A stretch of 64,000 bases of DNA from Limimaricola sp027213785 (GTDB lineage Bacteria; Pseudomonadota; Alphaproteobacteria; Rhodobacterales; Rhodobacteraceae). The position numbers and the translations under genes were made by a program. This document shows, one piece after another, positions 16,150-24,305 of this stretch. The stretch covers positions 1,054,001-1,118,000 of the forward strand of contig NZ_CP193755.1 in NCBI RefSeq assembly GCF_050847355.1, written 5' to 3'. How positions within the stretch are numbered: position 1 is the first letter of the stretch; each line of letters begins with the position of its first letter. Below the pieces are notes generated by a model. The model was not told where the DNA came from and did not search any database. It was given only the letters and a program-made list of their open reading frames with translations.

Positions 16150-17673
16150 TCAGAGCCCGAGCTTCTGCGTGACGATCTGGTTGACGGCGGCGGGGTTGGC
16201 CTTGCCGCCGGTGGATTTCATCACCTGGCCCACGAACCAGCCCGCGAGCTTGGGGTTCTGCTTGGCCTTCTCGACCTGCGCCGGGTTGGCGGCGATGATC
16301 TCGTCGACCGCCGTCTCGATGGCACCGGTATCCGTGACCTGCTTCATGCCACGCTCCTCGACGATCTTCGCCGGGTCGCCGCCCTCGGTATAGACGATCT
16401 CGAACAGCTCCTTGGCGATCTTGCCCGAGATGTCGCCCTTGGCGATCAGCGCGACGATGTCGCCCAGCTGCGCCGGGCTGACCGGGCTCTGTTCGATACC
16501 CAGATCGTCCTTCTTGAGCCGGCCGAACAGCTCGTTGATGACCCAGTTCGCGGCGAGCTTGCCATCCTTGGCGCTGTCGAGGTGGTTCACCACTGCCTCG
16601 AAGTAGATGGCGTTGGCGAGCTCCGCCGTCAGCACGCCCGCATCGTAATCCGACAGGCCCATATCGCCCATGAAGCGCGCCTTCTTGGCGTCGGGCAGTT
16701 CCGGCAGATGCGCCGCGATGTCGTCGACCCAGGCCCGCTCGATCTCGAGCGGCAGCAGGTCGGGGTCGGGGAAGTAGCGGTAGTCATGCGCCTCTTCCTT
16801 GGAACGCATCGACCGGGTCTCGTTCTTGTCCGGATCGTAGAGGCGGGTTTCCTGCACGACGCTGCCGCCATCCTCGAGGATCGCGATCTGGCGCCGCGCC
16901 TCGAAATCGATCGCGGCCTGGATGAAGCGCATCGAGTTCATGTTCTTGATCTCGCAGCGGGTGCCGAGATGCGAGAAGTCCTGCGTCTCCTGATAACGCT
17001 CGTAATCGCCGGGACGGCAGACCGAGACGTTGACGTCGGCGCGCAGGTTGCCGTTCTGCATGTTGCCGTCGCAGGTGCCCAGGTAGCGCAGGATCTGGCG
17101 CAGCTTGCCGACATAGGCGGCGGCTTCCTCGGGGCCACGGATGTCGGGCCGCGAAACGATCTCCATCAACGCCACACCGGTGCGGTTGAGATCGACGAAG
17201 GACATGTTCGGGTCCATGTCGTGGATCGACTTGCCCGCGTCCTGCTCGAGGTGGATGCGCTCGATGCGCACGCGGCGGGCAACGCCCGCGCCCATCTCGA
17301 CGATCACTTCGCCCTCGCCGACGATCGGGTGGTAGAGCTGGCTGATCTGGTAGCCCTGCGGCAGGTCCGGGTAGAAATAGTTCTTGCGATCAAAGGCCGA
17401 GCGCAGGTTGATCTCCGCCTTGAGCCCGAGCCCGGTGCGCACCGCCTGCGCCACGCAGCCCTCGTTGATCACCGGCAGCATGCCCGGCATGCCCGCGTCG
17501 ATGAAGGACACATTGGAATTGGGCTCGGCGCCGAACTCGGTCGAGGCGCCGGAGAACAGCTTGGCACGGGTGGCGACTTGCGCATGCACCTCGAGGCCGA
17601 TCACCAGCTCCCAATCCCCGGTCGCGCCCGCGATCACCTTGGGGGCGGGGGCCTCGAATGTCAGGTCCAGCAT
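16150..17673 (-). CDS. gatB: Asp-tRNA(Asn)/Glu-tRNA(Gln) amidotransferase subunit B
   Basis: GatB binds misacylated Glu-tRNA(Gln) or Asp-tRNA(Asn) and, with GatA and GatC, converts it to the amide. 507 aa. Landmarks are WELVIGLEVHAQVATRAKLFSG at the N-terminus, the phosphorylation and metal region FYPDLPQGYQISQ, and the C-terminal YqeY-like tail ending in TGGKANPAAVNQIV. ATG 17673 follows AAGGAGA; an upstream ATG at 17691 has no such support. gatA and gatC are not nearby in the window. Confidence 0.95.
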   Translation of the reverse strand: MLDLTFEAPAPKVIAGATGDWELVIGLEVHAQVATRAKLFSGASTEFGAEPNSNVSFIDAGMPGMLPVINEGCVAQAVRTGLGLKAEINLRSAFDRKNYFYPDLPQGYQISQLYHPIVGEGEVIVEMGAGVARRVRIERIHLEQDAGKSIHDMDPNMSFVDLNRTGVALMEIVSRPDIRGPEEAAAYVGKLRQILRYLGTCDGNMQNGNLRADVNVSVCRPGDYERYQETQDFSHLGTRCEIKNMNSMRFIQAAIDFEARRQIAILEDGGSVVQETRLYDPDKNETRSMRSKEEAHDYRYFPDPDLLPLEIERAWVDDIAAHLPELPDAKKARFMGDMGLSDYDAGVLTAELANAIYFEAVVNHLDSAKDGKLAANWVINELFGRLKKDDLGIEQSPVSPAQLGDIVALIAKGDISGKIAKELFEIVYTEGGDPAKIVEERGMKQVTDTGAIETAVDEIIAANPAQVEKAKQNPKLAGWFVGQVMKSTGGKANPAAVNQIVTQKLGL

Positions 17674-17749
17674 GGGAGCCTCTCCTTGCACGGTTGTCGC
17701 GGGCCTGATTAGGCGCGAATGACCGTTTCTTCAAGGGTCGGGAGAGCGC

Positions 17750-17771
17750 GCGCGGCTCGGCGGAGCCGCGC
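17750..17771. repeat. Hairpin between gatB and the first transglycosylase gene
   Basis: Perfect 9-bp inverted repeat GCGCGGCTC / GAGCCGCGC with a 4-base loop, in the 213-base divergent gap. No T-run follows. Role unknown; could be a leader hairpin or operator. Confidence 0.35.
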
Positions 17772-17886
17772 AGCCGCTGGGCGGTATCCCGCCGAAAATC
17801 CAAGCGGATGGAGCACGGACTCGACAGCCGCACGTGCTGCGGGAGAGATCGACGCCAGTTGCTGCCACAACGGACCAATACGAATA

Positions 17887-18546
17887 ATGTTCCCGACACG
17901 TGTATCCGCGCGTTTGCGCCGCCTCATGCCGATCGCGCTGCTCTCGCTAGGTGCTGCCTGTGCCCAGATTCCCGAGCCCGAGGTGGAGGCCGCCGCTCCT
18001 GCCGCGCTACCGGTGATGGCCTGGGACCACCGCCCCGAAAGCGCCCGATGGACCGATGCGACGCTGGCCGCGCTCAAGGCGCATGGCGCGCCGCTGCTGA
18101 GCCAGGTGCCCGGCGACATCGCGAACTGGTGCCCCGGCTATGCCGAAGCCTCCGAGGACGAGCGCGCCGCCTTCTGGGCCGGGATGCTCTCGGCGCTGGC
18201 CAAGCATGAAAGCACATGGAACCCCGAGGCCGTCGGCGGCGGGGGCAAGTGGTTCGGGCTGGTGCAGATCGCGCCCGCCACCGCGCGCAGCTATGGCTGC
18301 GCCGCCGGCAGCGGTTCGGCGCTCAAGGACGGCGTCGCGAACCTGTCCTGCGCCGTGCGCATCGCCGCGCGTACCGTGCGCCGCGACGGTGTCGTTTCGG
18401 CGGGCATGCGGGGTCTCGCGGCCGACTGGGGCCCGTTCCACTCTTCGAGGAAACGCAACGAGATGGCGAACTGGACCCGCAGCCAGAGCTACTGTCAGCC
18501 ACGTCAGACCGCGCAGGCCGCCGCCAAATCGAAACGGGCCGGCTGA
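17887..18546 (+). CDS. Lytic transglycosylase-like lipoprotein (first of tandem pair)
   Basis: 219-aa protein with a signal peptide ending in a lipobox-like LGAAC (Cys near residue 23), so probably a lipoprotein. The rest resembles a soluble lytic transglycosylase (SLT) domain: LAKHESTWNPEAVGGGG with the catalytic Glu near residue 109, then GLVQIAPATARSYGC. These enzymes cleave murein glycan strands to anhydro-muropeptides. Conserved cysteines (NWCPGY, YGC, LSC, SYC) suggest disulfides. The frame opens earlier at 17719; ATG 17887 or ATG 17926 are both plausible starts. The next gene is a clear paralogue. Confidence 0.8.
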   Translation: MFPTRVSARLRRLMPIALLSLGAACAQIPEPEVEAAAPAALPVMAWDHRPESARWTDATLAALKAHGAPLLSQVPGDIANWCPGYAEASEDERAAFWAGMLSALAKHESTWNPEAVGGGGKWFGLVQIAPATARSYGCAAGSGSALKDGVANLSCAVRIAARTVRRDGVVSAGMRGLAADWGPFHSSRKRNEMANWTRSQSYCQPRQTAQAAAKSKRAG

Positions 18547-18659
18547 GGCGGATGCCTGTCGCCGCCGCGACACAGGCGCCACGTCAAGAGGGGCAACCTC
18601 GCGGCATTGCGCCATTTTCGCGTTGCATCGTGTCTTGGCGCCGGTGCAGTTATCCCCCC

Positions 18660-19565
18660 ATGCTCGTGGCACTGATGATCCTGGGGGGATCGATGGCCGT
18701 GATGCCGGGTTCGATGGTCCACGCCGAGCCGTCGGACCCGGCGCAAATCCTCGCGGCTTCCATCGAGATGCGAGACGATGCGGACGAGCCGCCACGAGAC
18801 ACACCTGTACCGCCGCGGACAGGTCCCGAGCCGCCTCGCCGCGCGTTTTCGACCGTGATCGCGCCCGAGCTTCAGGCCGATCCGCAACCGGACATCGTGC
18901 TGCGCCCGATGTCTCGCCCCGCGACGCTGGCGGCCAAGGCCCCCGATGGCGAAGCGGGACTGCGCCCGCGTGCCCGCGATCCGTTCCTGCCGGAGGCGCG
19001 CTGGGACGGAAAGCCGGGCACCGGGATCTGGACCCGTGGCCTGATGTCGGCGTTGCGCGGCCCGGCCTCGGATCTGGCCGAGGTGGTCCCGGCCGACATC
19101 GCGACCTGGTGCCCGGCCTATGCCGAGAACCCGCCGCGGCTGCGCCGCGCCTTCTGGGTCGGCGTGATGTCGGCTCTGGCGCGGTTCGAGAGCCGGCACC
19201 GCGCCGATGCGGTGGGAGGGGGCGGGCTCTATCACGGGCTATTGCAGATCCTGCCCGGCACGGCGCGGGGCTATGGCTGCGTCGCACGCGACGGCGCGAT
19301 GCTGCGCGATCCGGTCCGCAACCTCAGCTGCGCCGCCCGGATCATGGCCCGGACCGTCAAGCGCGACGGCGCGGTGGCGATGAAGGACGGCCGACGTGCG
19401 GGCATCGCCGCCGATTGGGGCCCGATGACCAAGCCCGCGATGCGCGCCGAGATGGCGGCCTGGACCCGGGAACAGAGCTATTGCCAAAGCGGCACGCTGC
19501 TCACGGTGCCGCGCCCGCAAGCGCGCCCTCAGCAGAGCCTCGAACGATCGGGCGTAGCGTCCTGA
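18660..19565 (+). CDS. Lytic transglycosylase-like protein (second of tandem pair)
   Basis: Exported murein-hydrolase-like protein, about 301 aa from this start. A signal-peptide-like hydrophobic stretch (MLVALMILGGSMAV) is followed by a proline-rich linker of about 90 residues, then an SLT-type domain with SALARFESRHRADAVGGGG (catalytic Glu) and GLLQILPGTARGYGC. The domain is closely related to the preceding gene, including the WCPxYAE, YGC, LSC and SYC cysteines, so this is a tandem duplication. The start is uncertain: GTG 18630 gives a basic n-region and ATG 18552 is also in frame; none has a clear ribosome-binding site. Confidence 0.75.
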   Translation: MLVALMILGGSMAVMPGSMVHAEPSDPAQILAASIEMRDDADEPPRDTPVPPRTGPEPPRRAFSTVIAPELQADPQPDIVLRPMSRPATLAAKAPDGEAGLRPRARDPFLPEARWDGKPGTGIWTRGLMSALRGPASDLAEVVPADIATWCPAYAENPPRLRRAFWVGVMSALARFESRHRADAVGGGGLYHGLLQILPGTARGYGCVARDGAMLRDPVRNLSCAARIMARTVKRDGAVAMKDGRRAGIAADWGPMTKPAMRAEMAAWTREQSYCQSGTLLTVPRPQARPQQSLERSGVAS

Positions 19566-19569
19566 CGCT

Positions 19570-20433
19570 TCAGGCCCGCCCGCGCAGCACCGAGCGGGTC
19601 GAGCGCACGAGGCTCACCGTCGGTGCGTCGCGTCCGCCCAGCGCCAGCGTCGCGCGGCGCAGCATCTCGATGCCATCCTCGGATTTCGATGGCAGCGCGG
19701 CGGGTGAGATCTCTTCGCCCACGGTGATGACATAGGGCTGACGATCCTTGTTCAGCATCTCGTGGAACAGGGTGATGTCGCGCAGCGTCGGGTGGATCAG
19801 GTCGAAGAGGTAGAACAGCGCCGAGTTGCGGGCGCGGATGTTCACCGGGATCACCGGCAGGTCGAACTTGCGCGCCAGCATCGCCGCCGACGGCATCCAG
19901 GGCCGCTCGTGCAGTCGGAGCCCACGCCGTTTCGCGAGCCGACCCGACGGGAAGATCACGCCCAGCCGGCCTTCCTTCACCGCCTGCTTGGTCAGGTCCA
20001 TCGTCACCTTGGTCTTGGCGTGGCTGCGCTTCTCCTTGCGCCACTCCACCGGCACGATCAAATCCTCCATCTGAGGCAGCACCCGCAGGATGTCGCCATT
20101 GGCGTAGATGAAGAGATCGGGACGGATCGTCTTGAGCGCGTGATAGAGCATGATCCCGTCGGCGATGCCGGTGGGATGGTTGGCGACGATGAGAGCGGGC
20201 CCATGACGCGGCACATTGTCGAGCCCCACCACGGTGAGATGCCGCGCCAGCAGGTCACCCATGTCACCCATGATGCGGGAGGTGGGCTCGTCGCGCAGTT
20301 CGGTGCCGATCGCGACCGTGCGGTCATAGGACAGGGCGAGGTGCAAAAGACCGCGCAACGGCCTCACGAGAGGTGATTGCCGGAACATCCAGGGCGCGCG
20401 CTCGGCAATCAGCGGGTCAATGCGGTCTTTCAT
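19570..20433 (-). CDS. PlsC-like lysophospholipid acyltransferase family protein
   Basis: 287-aa acyltransferase of the glycerophosphate/lysophosphatidate family. The catalytic motif H-x4-D is present as NHPTGIADG near residue 85, and the acceptor-binding motif reads IFPSGRLAK where most relatives have FPEGTR. It may acylate lysophospholipids or an ornithine-lipid precursor; the substrate cannot be told from sequence. It converges tail-to-tail with the second transglycosylase gene, four bases between stops. Confidence 0.82.
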   Translation of the reverse strand: MKDRIDPLIAERAPWMFRQSPLVRPLRGLLHLALSYDRTVAIGTELRDEPTSRIMGDMGDLLARHLTVVGLDNVPRHGPALIVANHPTGIADGIMLYHALKTIRPDLFIYANGDILRVLPQMEDLIVPVEWRKEKRSHAKTKVTMDLTKQAVKEGRLGVIFPSGRLAKRRGLRLHERPWMPSAAMLARKFDLPVIPVNIRARNSALFYLFDLIHPTLRDITLFHEMLNKDRQPYVITVGEEISPAALPSKSEDGIEMLRRATLALGGRDAPTVSLVRSTRSVLRGRA

Positions 20434-20591
20434 GGAGCTTTAATAACCATTCCCACGCGGCAGTTCCGTGACAATTGCTGGATCGCTGTGCATTTGGCAA
20501 TGGCAGTGGCCCTTGGACGGGCGGAACGGCGGCTGCGCGCCACAATCTGGAATGGATGCGGCAGCACGCCACCGCACCCATTTCGCGTGGA

Positions 20592-21152
20592 TCACGCGGC
20601 TTGGCGGGGGTGTCTGCCCTCGCGGATTTCCTCGATGATCTTGGCCACGAAGGCGTCGAGATCACCGGGATTGCGGCTGGTCACGATGCCCTGATCGGTC
20701 GCGACCTGCTTGTCCACGACATTGGCCCCGGCGTTCTTCAAATCGGTGCGGATCGAGGGGTAGGAGGTCATCTCGCGCCCGCGTACCACATCGGCCTCGA
20801 TCAGCAGCCAGGGCCCGTGGCAGATCGCCGCGACGATCTTGCCGGCGGCGGTGAAGTCCTTCACGAGCCGCACCGCTTCGGGCTTGGTGCGCAGCACGTC
20901 GGGGTTGATCTGGCCCCCCGGCAGCACGATGGCGTGATAATCATCCACCTTCGCATCCGAGATCTTCAGGTCGACATCGGCCTTCGGGCCCCAATCCGTC
21001 TCGTCCCAGCTCTTGATGGCGTCACCGTCGGGGCTCGCGACATGCACTGTGGCGCCGGCCTCGCGCAGCTTGTCGCGCGGCACCTCCAGCTCGACCTTCT
21101 CGAAGCCGTCGGTGGCGATGATGAGGATCTTCGCGTCCTTGATATCGGTCAT
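20592..21152 (-). CDS. DJ-1/PfpI family protein (type 1 glutamine amidotransferase-like)
   Basis: 186-aa protein of the PfpI/YhbO branch. The nucleophile Cys is seen in AAICHGPWLL near residue 105, with the elbow Glu in GFEKVELEVP. Relatives are described as stress proteins, chaperones or deglycases; the exact activity is debated. ATG 21152 follows AAGGAGACGGAC; the AAGG of this site lies in the 3' arm of a perfect 14-bp hairpin, so its translation may be structure-controlled. It follows pepN on the same strand. Confidence 0.87.
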   Translation of the reverse strand: MTDIKDAKILIIATDGFEKVELEVPRDKLREAGATVHVASPDGDAIKSWDETDWGPKADVDLKISDAKVDDYHAIVLPGGQINPDVLRTKPEAVRLVKDFTAAGKIVAAICHGPWLLIEADVVRGREMTSYPSIRTDLKNAGANVVDKQVATDQGIVTSRNPGDLDAFVAKIIEEIREGRHPRQAA

Positions 21153-21160
21153 GTCCGTCT

Positions 21161-21197
21161 CCTTGCGGTTCGGGTCTTCGCTGCCCGAACCGCAAGG
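21161..21197 (-). repeat. 14-bp perfect hairpin over the PfpI-gene ribosome-binding site
   Basis: Inverted repeat CCTTGCGGTTCGGG / CCCGAACCGCAAGG with a 9-base loop. On the minus-strand transcript the 3' arm ends in AAGG, the first part of the ribosome-binding site of the PfpI-like gene. It could be a pepN 3' stem, a translational switch, or both. Confidence 0.6.
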
Positions 21198-21200
21198 AGG

Positions 21201-21226
21201 GAGGGGGCGTTCCATGCCGCCCCCTC
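21201..21226 (-). terminator. Hairpin just after pepN
   Basis: Perfect 9-bp inverted repeat GAGGGGGCG / CGCCCCCTC with an 8-base loop, 10 bases past the pepN stop. No U-run, so a weak terminator or RNA-stabilising stem. Confidence 0.45.
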
Positions 21227-21235
21227 ACGGACGCG

Positions 21236-23788
21236 TCAGCCGGCCAGCATGCGCCCGACCATCTCGGAGGTATCGCGGCTGAGCCCCTCGGTCCCGGCAA
21301 TCCGCTCCAGCTCGGCCCGGATCAACGCCTGCCGCTCGGGGGCGTAGCGCTTCCAGGTCGAGAAGGCCTGAGTCATCCGCGCCGTGGTCTGAGGGTTAAG
21401 CGGGTCGAGCTTCAACAGCCAATCGGCCAGCAGCCGGTAGCCCGCGCCGGAGGGGTGATGAAATCCCGCCGCGTTGCCGGCGAGCGCACCGAACACGGCG
21501 CGGAAGCGGTTCGGGTTCTTCCAGTCGAAGGCCGGGTGCCGGGTCAGTGCCTCGGCGGTGTCTGCCGCCGCCTCGGGCTTGGCGGCGGCGACCTGCAGAC
21601 CGAACCATTTGTTCATCACCAGCCGCTCATGGCGCCACTGCTCCTCGAAGGCCGTCAGCTCGGCCTCGCCCTCTCCGATCGTCAGCAGCGTGCCCAGCGC
21701 CGCGATCTGCTGGGTCATGTTGTCGGCGGCGCGGAACTGCGCCCGCGCCCGGTCGCCGCCTTCGGTGAGCGACAGCAGCGACAGCGCGGCATTGGTGAGC
21801 GCGCGGCGGCCGGCATCCTCGGCTTCAGGACTGTAGGGACCGCTGACCTGATGCGCCTCGTAGAGGCGGGTCAGCACGTCATCCAGCCGTGCCGAGATGG
21901 CGCGGCGCAGCGCCTCACGCGCCTCGTGGATCGCCGTTGGATCGGGTGCCTGACCGGTTTCGAAGATCGCCTGCGCCAGCTCATCCTCGCCCGGCAGGGC
22001 CAGAAGCTGGGCGCGGAAGGCCGGGTCGAGGCTCTCGTCGGCGATGCCGCGCCCCAAGGCGTCGATATAGCCCGCATGCGGGCCGTCGCCGTCGAGGATC
22101 ATCGCCATGAGGCCGGTACGGGCGAGGACGCGCCCCGCCTCCCACTTGTTGAACGGATCGGTGTCATGCGCGAGCAGGAAGGCGCGGGTCTCGTCGGACT
22201 GTTCCTGCTTGAGGATCACGGGGGCGGAGAAGCCGCGCAGGATCGACGGCACGGGCCGGGCCGAGAGACCGTCGAAGGCGAAGCTCTGCTCGGCCTCGGT
22301 CAACTCCAGCACCTGCGTCGGCACCACCTCGTCGCCATTGGGGTTCAACAGCCCCACCGCCACCGGGATCACGACCGGCTGCTTCTCGGTCTGGCCCGGG
22401 CTCGGCGGCGTTTCCTGCCGGAGCGTGAGCGTGTAGCGACCGTCGGACCAGTCCTCGGCCACGTGAACGCGGGGCGTGCCCGCCTGGCTGTACCAGCGCG
22501 CGAATTGCGTCAGGTCCCGGCCGGTCGCGTCCCCGAAGGCTTTGAGCCAGTCCTCGATCGTCACGGCCTGGCCGTCATGGCGCTCGAAATAGAGGTCGAG
22601 CGCCTTCCTGTAGCCCTCTTCCCCCACCAGCCTGCGAAGCATGCCGACCAGTTCGGCACCCTTCTCATAGACGGTGACGGTGTAGAAATTGTTGATCTCG
22701 ACGAAGCTCTCGGGCCGAACCGGGTGGGCGAGGGGGCCGTTATCCTCGCGGAACTGGGCCGAGCGCAGCAGCATCGCGTCGCCGATCCGCTTCACCGCGT
22801 GGGAGCGCATGTCGCCGGTGAACTGCTGGTCGCGGAACACCGTGAGACCTTCCTTGAGGCAGAGCTGGAACCAGTCGCGGCAAGTGACGCGGTTGCCGGT
22901 CCAGTTGTGGAAATATTCATGCGCGATGATCGCCTCGATCCGCTCGAAATCGGCATCGGTGGCAGTGGCGGGCGAGGCGAGCACGGCGGAGGAGTTGAAG
23001 ATGTTCAGCCCCTTGTTCTCCATCGCACCCATGTTGAAGTCGTCGACCGCGACGATGTTGAACACGTCTAGATCGTATTCGCGGCCATAGACCTCCTCGT
23101 CCCATTTCATCGACTTCTTCAGCGCCTCCATGCCGAAGGCGCATTTGTCGATATCGGCCTCGCGAACCCAAAGGTTCAGCGCGACCTCGCGGCCGGACAT
23201 GGTGGTGAAGCTGTCGGAATGGGCAACGAGATCGCCCGCGACCAGCGCGAAGAGGTAGGCGGGCTTGGGCCAGGGGTCGTGCCATTCGGCGAAACCCTCG
23301 CCCGAGGTGCCGGGGTTGCCGTTCGACAGCAGCACCGGCTGGTCGCTCTCGATCCGCACGTGGAACGGCGCCATCACGTCGGGGCGGTCGGGATAGAAGG
23401 TGATCGCGCGAAAGCCTTCGGCCTCGCACTGGGTGCAGTACATGCCGTTCGAACGGTAGAGCCCTTCGAGCGCGGTGTTGTTCTCCGGGTCGATCTCGAC
23501 CTCGGCCGCGAAGGTGAAGGGGGCGTCGGGGGCGTCGAGCCTGAGACCGCCCTCGACCAATTCCGGCGTGACCGGGGCGCCGTCGACATGCGCCGAGATC
23601 AGCTTCAGCTGCTCGCCATGCAGGAAGAACTCCCGTCCGGTGGCGTCCGGGTTGGGCCGGAAGCGGATTTCGGACAGCACCCGCGTCGCATGCGGCGCAA
23701 GCCGGAAGGTCAGGCGCATCTCCTCCACCAGATAGGCGGGCGGGGTGTAGTCCCTGAGATAGACGGTGCGGGGATCGTGCTGTGTCAT
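21236..23788 (-). CDS. pepN: Aminopeptidase N (M1 family)
   Basis: 850-aa zinc aminopeptidase of the E. coli PepN type, which removes N-terminal residues from peptides in the cytoplasm. The exopeptidase motif GAMENKGLNIFN lies near residue 254 and the zinc site HEYFHNWTGNRVT near 290, with the third ligand in LKEGLTVFRDQ. The C-terminal DUF3458 helical region continues to the end. ATG 23788 (MTQHDPRTVYL) matches family starts; the frame stays open upstream across the divergent membrane-protein gene but that part is not protein-like. No signal peptide. Confidence 0.95.
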   Translation of the reverse strand: MTQHDPRTVYLRDYTPPAYLVEEMRLTFRLAPHATRVLSEIRFRPNPDATGREFFLHGEQLKLISAHVDGAPVTPELVEGGLRLDAPDAPFTFAAEVEIDPENNTALEGLYRSNGMYCTQCEAEGFRAITFYPDRPDVMAPFHVRIESDQPVLLSNGNPGTSGEGFAEWHDPWPKPAYLFALVAGDLVAHSDSFTTMSGREVALNLWVREADIDKCAFGMEALKKSMKWDEEVYGREYDLDVFNIVAVDDFNMGAMENKGLNIFNSSAVLASPATATDADFERIEAIIAHEYFHNWTGNRVTCRDWFQLCLKEGLTVFRDQQFTGDMRSHAVKRIGDAMLLRSAQFREDNGPLAHPVRPESFVEINNFYTVTVYEKGAELVGMLRRLVGEEGYRKALDLYFERHDGQAVTIEDWLKAFGDATGRDLTQFARWYSQAGTPRVHVAEDWSDGRYTLTLRQETPPSPGQTEKQPVVIPVAVGLLNPNGDEVVPTQVLELTEAEQSFAFDGLSARPVPSILRGFSAPVILKQEQSDETRAFLLAHDTDPFNKWEAGRVLARTGLMAMILDGDGPHAGYIDALGRGIADESLDPAFRAQLLALPGEDELAQAIFETGQAPDPTAIHEAREALRRAISARLDDVLTRLYEAHQVSGPYSPEAEDAGRRALTNAALSLLSLTEGGDRARAQFRAADNMTQQIAALGTLLTIGEGEAELTAFEEQWRHERLVMNKWFGLQVAAAKPEAAADTAEALTRHPAFDWKNPNRFRAVFGALAGNAAGFHHPSGAGYRLLADWLLKLDPLNPQTTARMTQAFSTWKRYAPERQALIRAELERIAGTEGLSRDTSEMVGRMLAG

Positions 23789-23911
23789 GTCAGGGAACCT
23801 TTCGCTGAACCTTCGGGCCTGCCGGACGTTAGGGCCGCAACAGGGGGCCTTCAAGCGCGCCCCCGACCGCGACCGCCCCTGCCGGCGCGGCAACCCGTGA
23901 GGAGAAGTGAC

Positions 23912-24172
23912 ATGTCCGCCCCGCATACAGACGTCGAGAAACAGGAAAAACGCCACAAGGGCCCCCTGACCGGCATGGCCATCGTCGCCGTCTTCGGCGT
24001 GCTGCTGATACTCTTCCTCGTCTTCATCGGCTTCGGCCAGGGCAACGAGCCCGAAGCCGAGAGCACCGTCGAAGCCGTGGGCAGCGGAGAGGTCGAGCAG
24101 GCCGATGACGCCGAGATCGTCGGCGCGCCCGAGCAGATCAACGATACCGTCGGTACCGCCGAGCAGCAGTGA
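23912..24172 (+). CDS. Small single-pass membrane protein, unrecognised
   Basis: 86-aa protein: a basic N-terminal stretch (KQEKRHKG), one membrane helix (GMAIVAVFGVLLILFLVFIG, about residues 21-40) and an acidic tail rich in Glu, Ala and Val. ATG 23912 has a strong GAGGAGAAG site, which supports a real gene. No family recognised. It is divergent from pepN and precedes glcB by about 130 bases. Confidence 0.6.
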   Translation: MSAPHTDVEKQEKRHKGPLTGMAIVAVFGVLLILFLVFIGFGQGNEPEAESTVEAVGSGEVEQADDAEIVGAPEQINDTVGTAEQQ

Positions 24173-24305
24173 GCCATAGGCGACCGACCGGGAAGGGCGC
24201 GGGTCCTCCGATCCGCGCCCTTCGCGCGTCACGGCGAGATCGAGTTGCCGCACCTGCCGGGATCGATTAGCCATTTGCACGAAGAACACGAGGAGGAGAC
24301 GGCAG

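Noticed and set aside
17709..18119. 136-codon minus-strand frame before the first transglycosylase
   Set aside because: Overlaps the transglycosylase 5' half, no ribosome-binding site, no recognisable protein.
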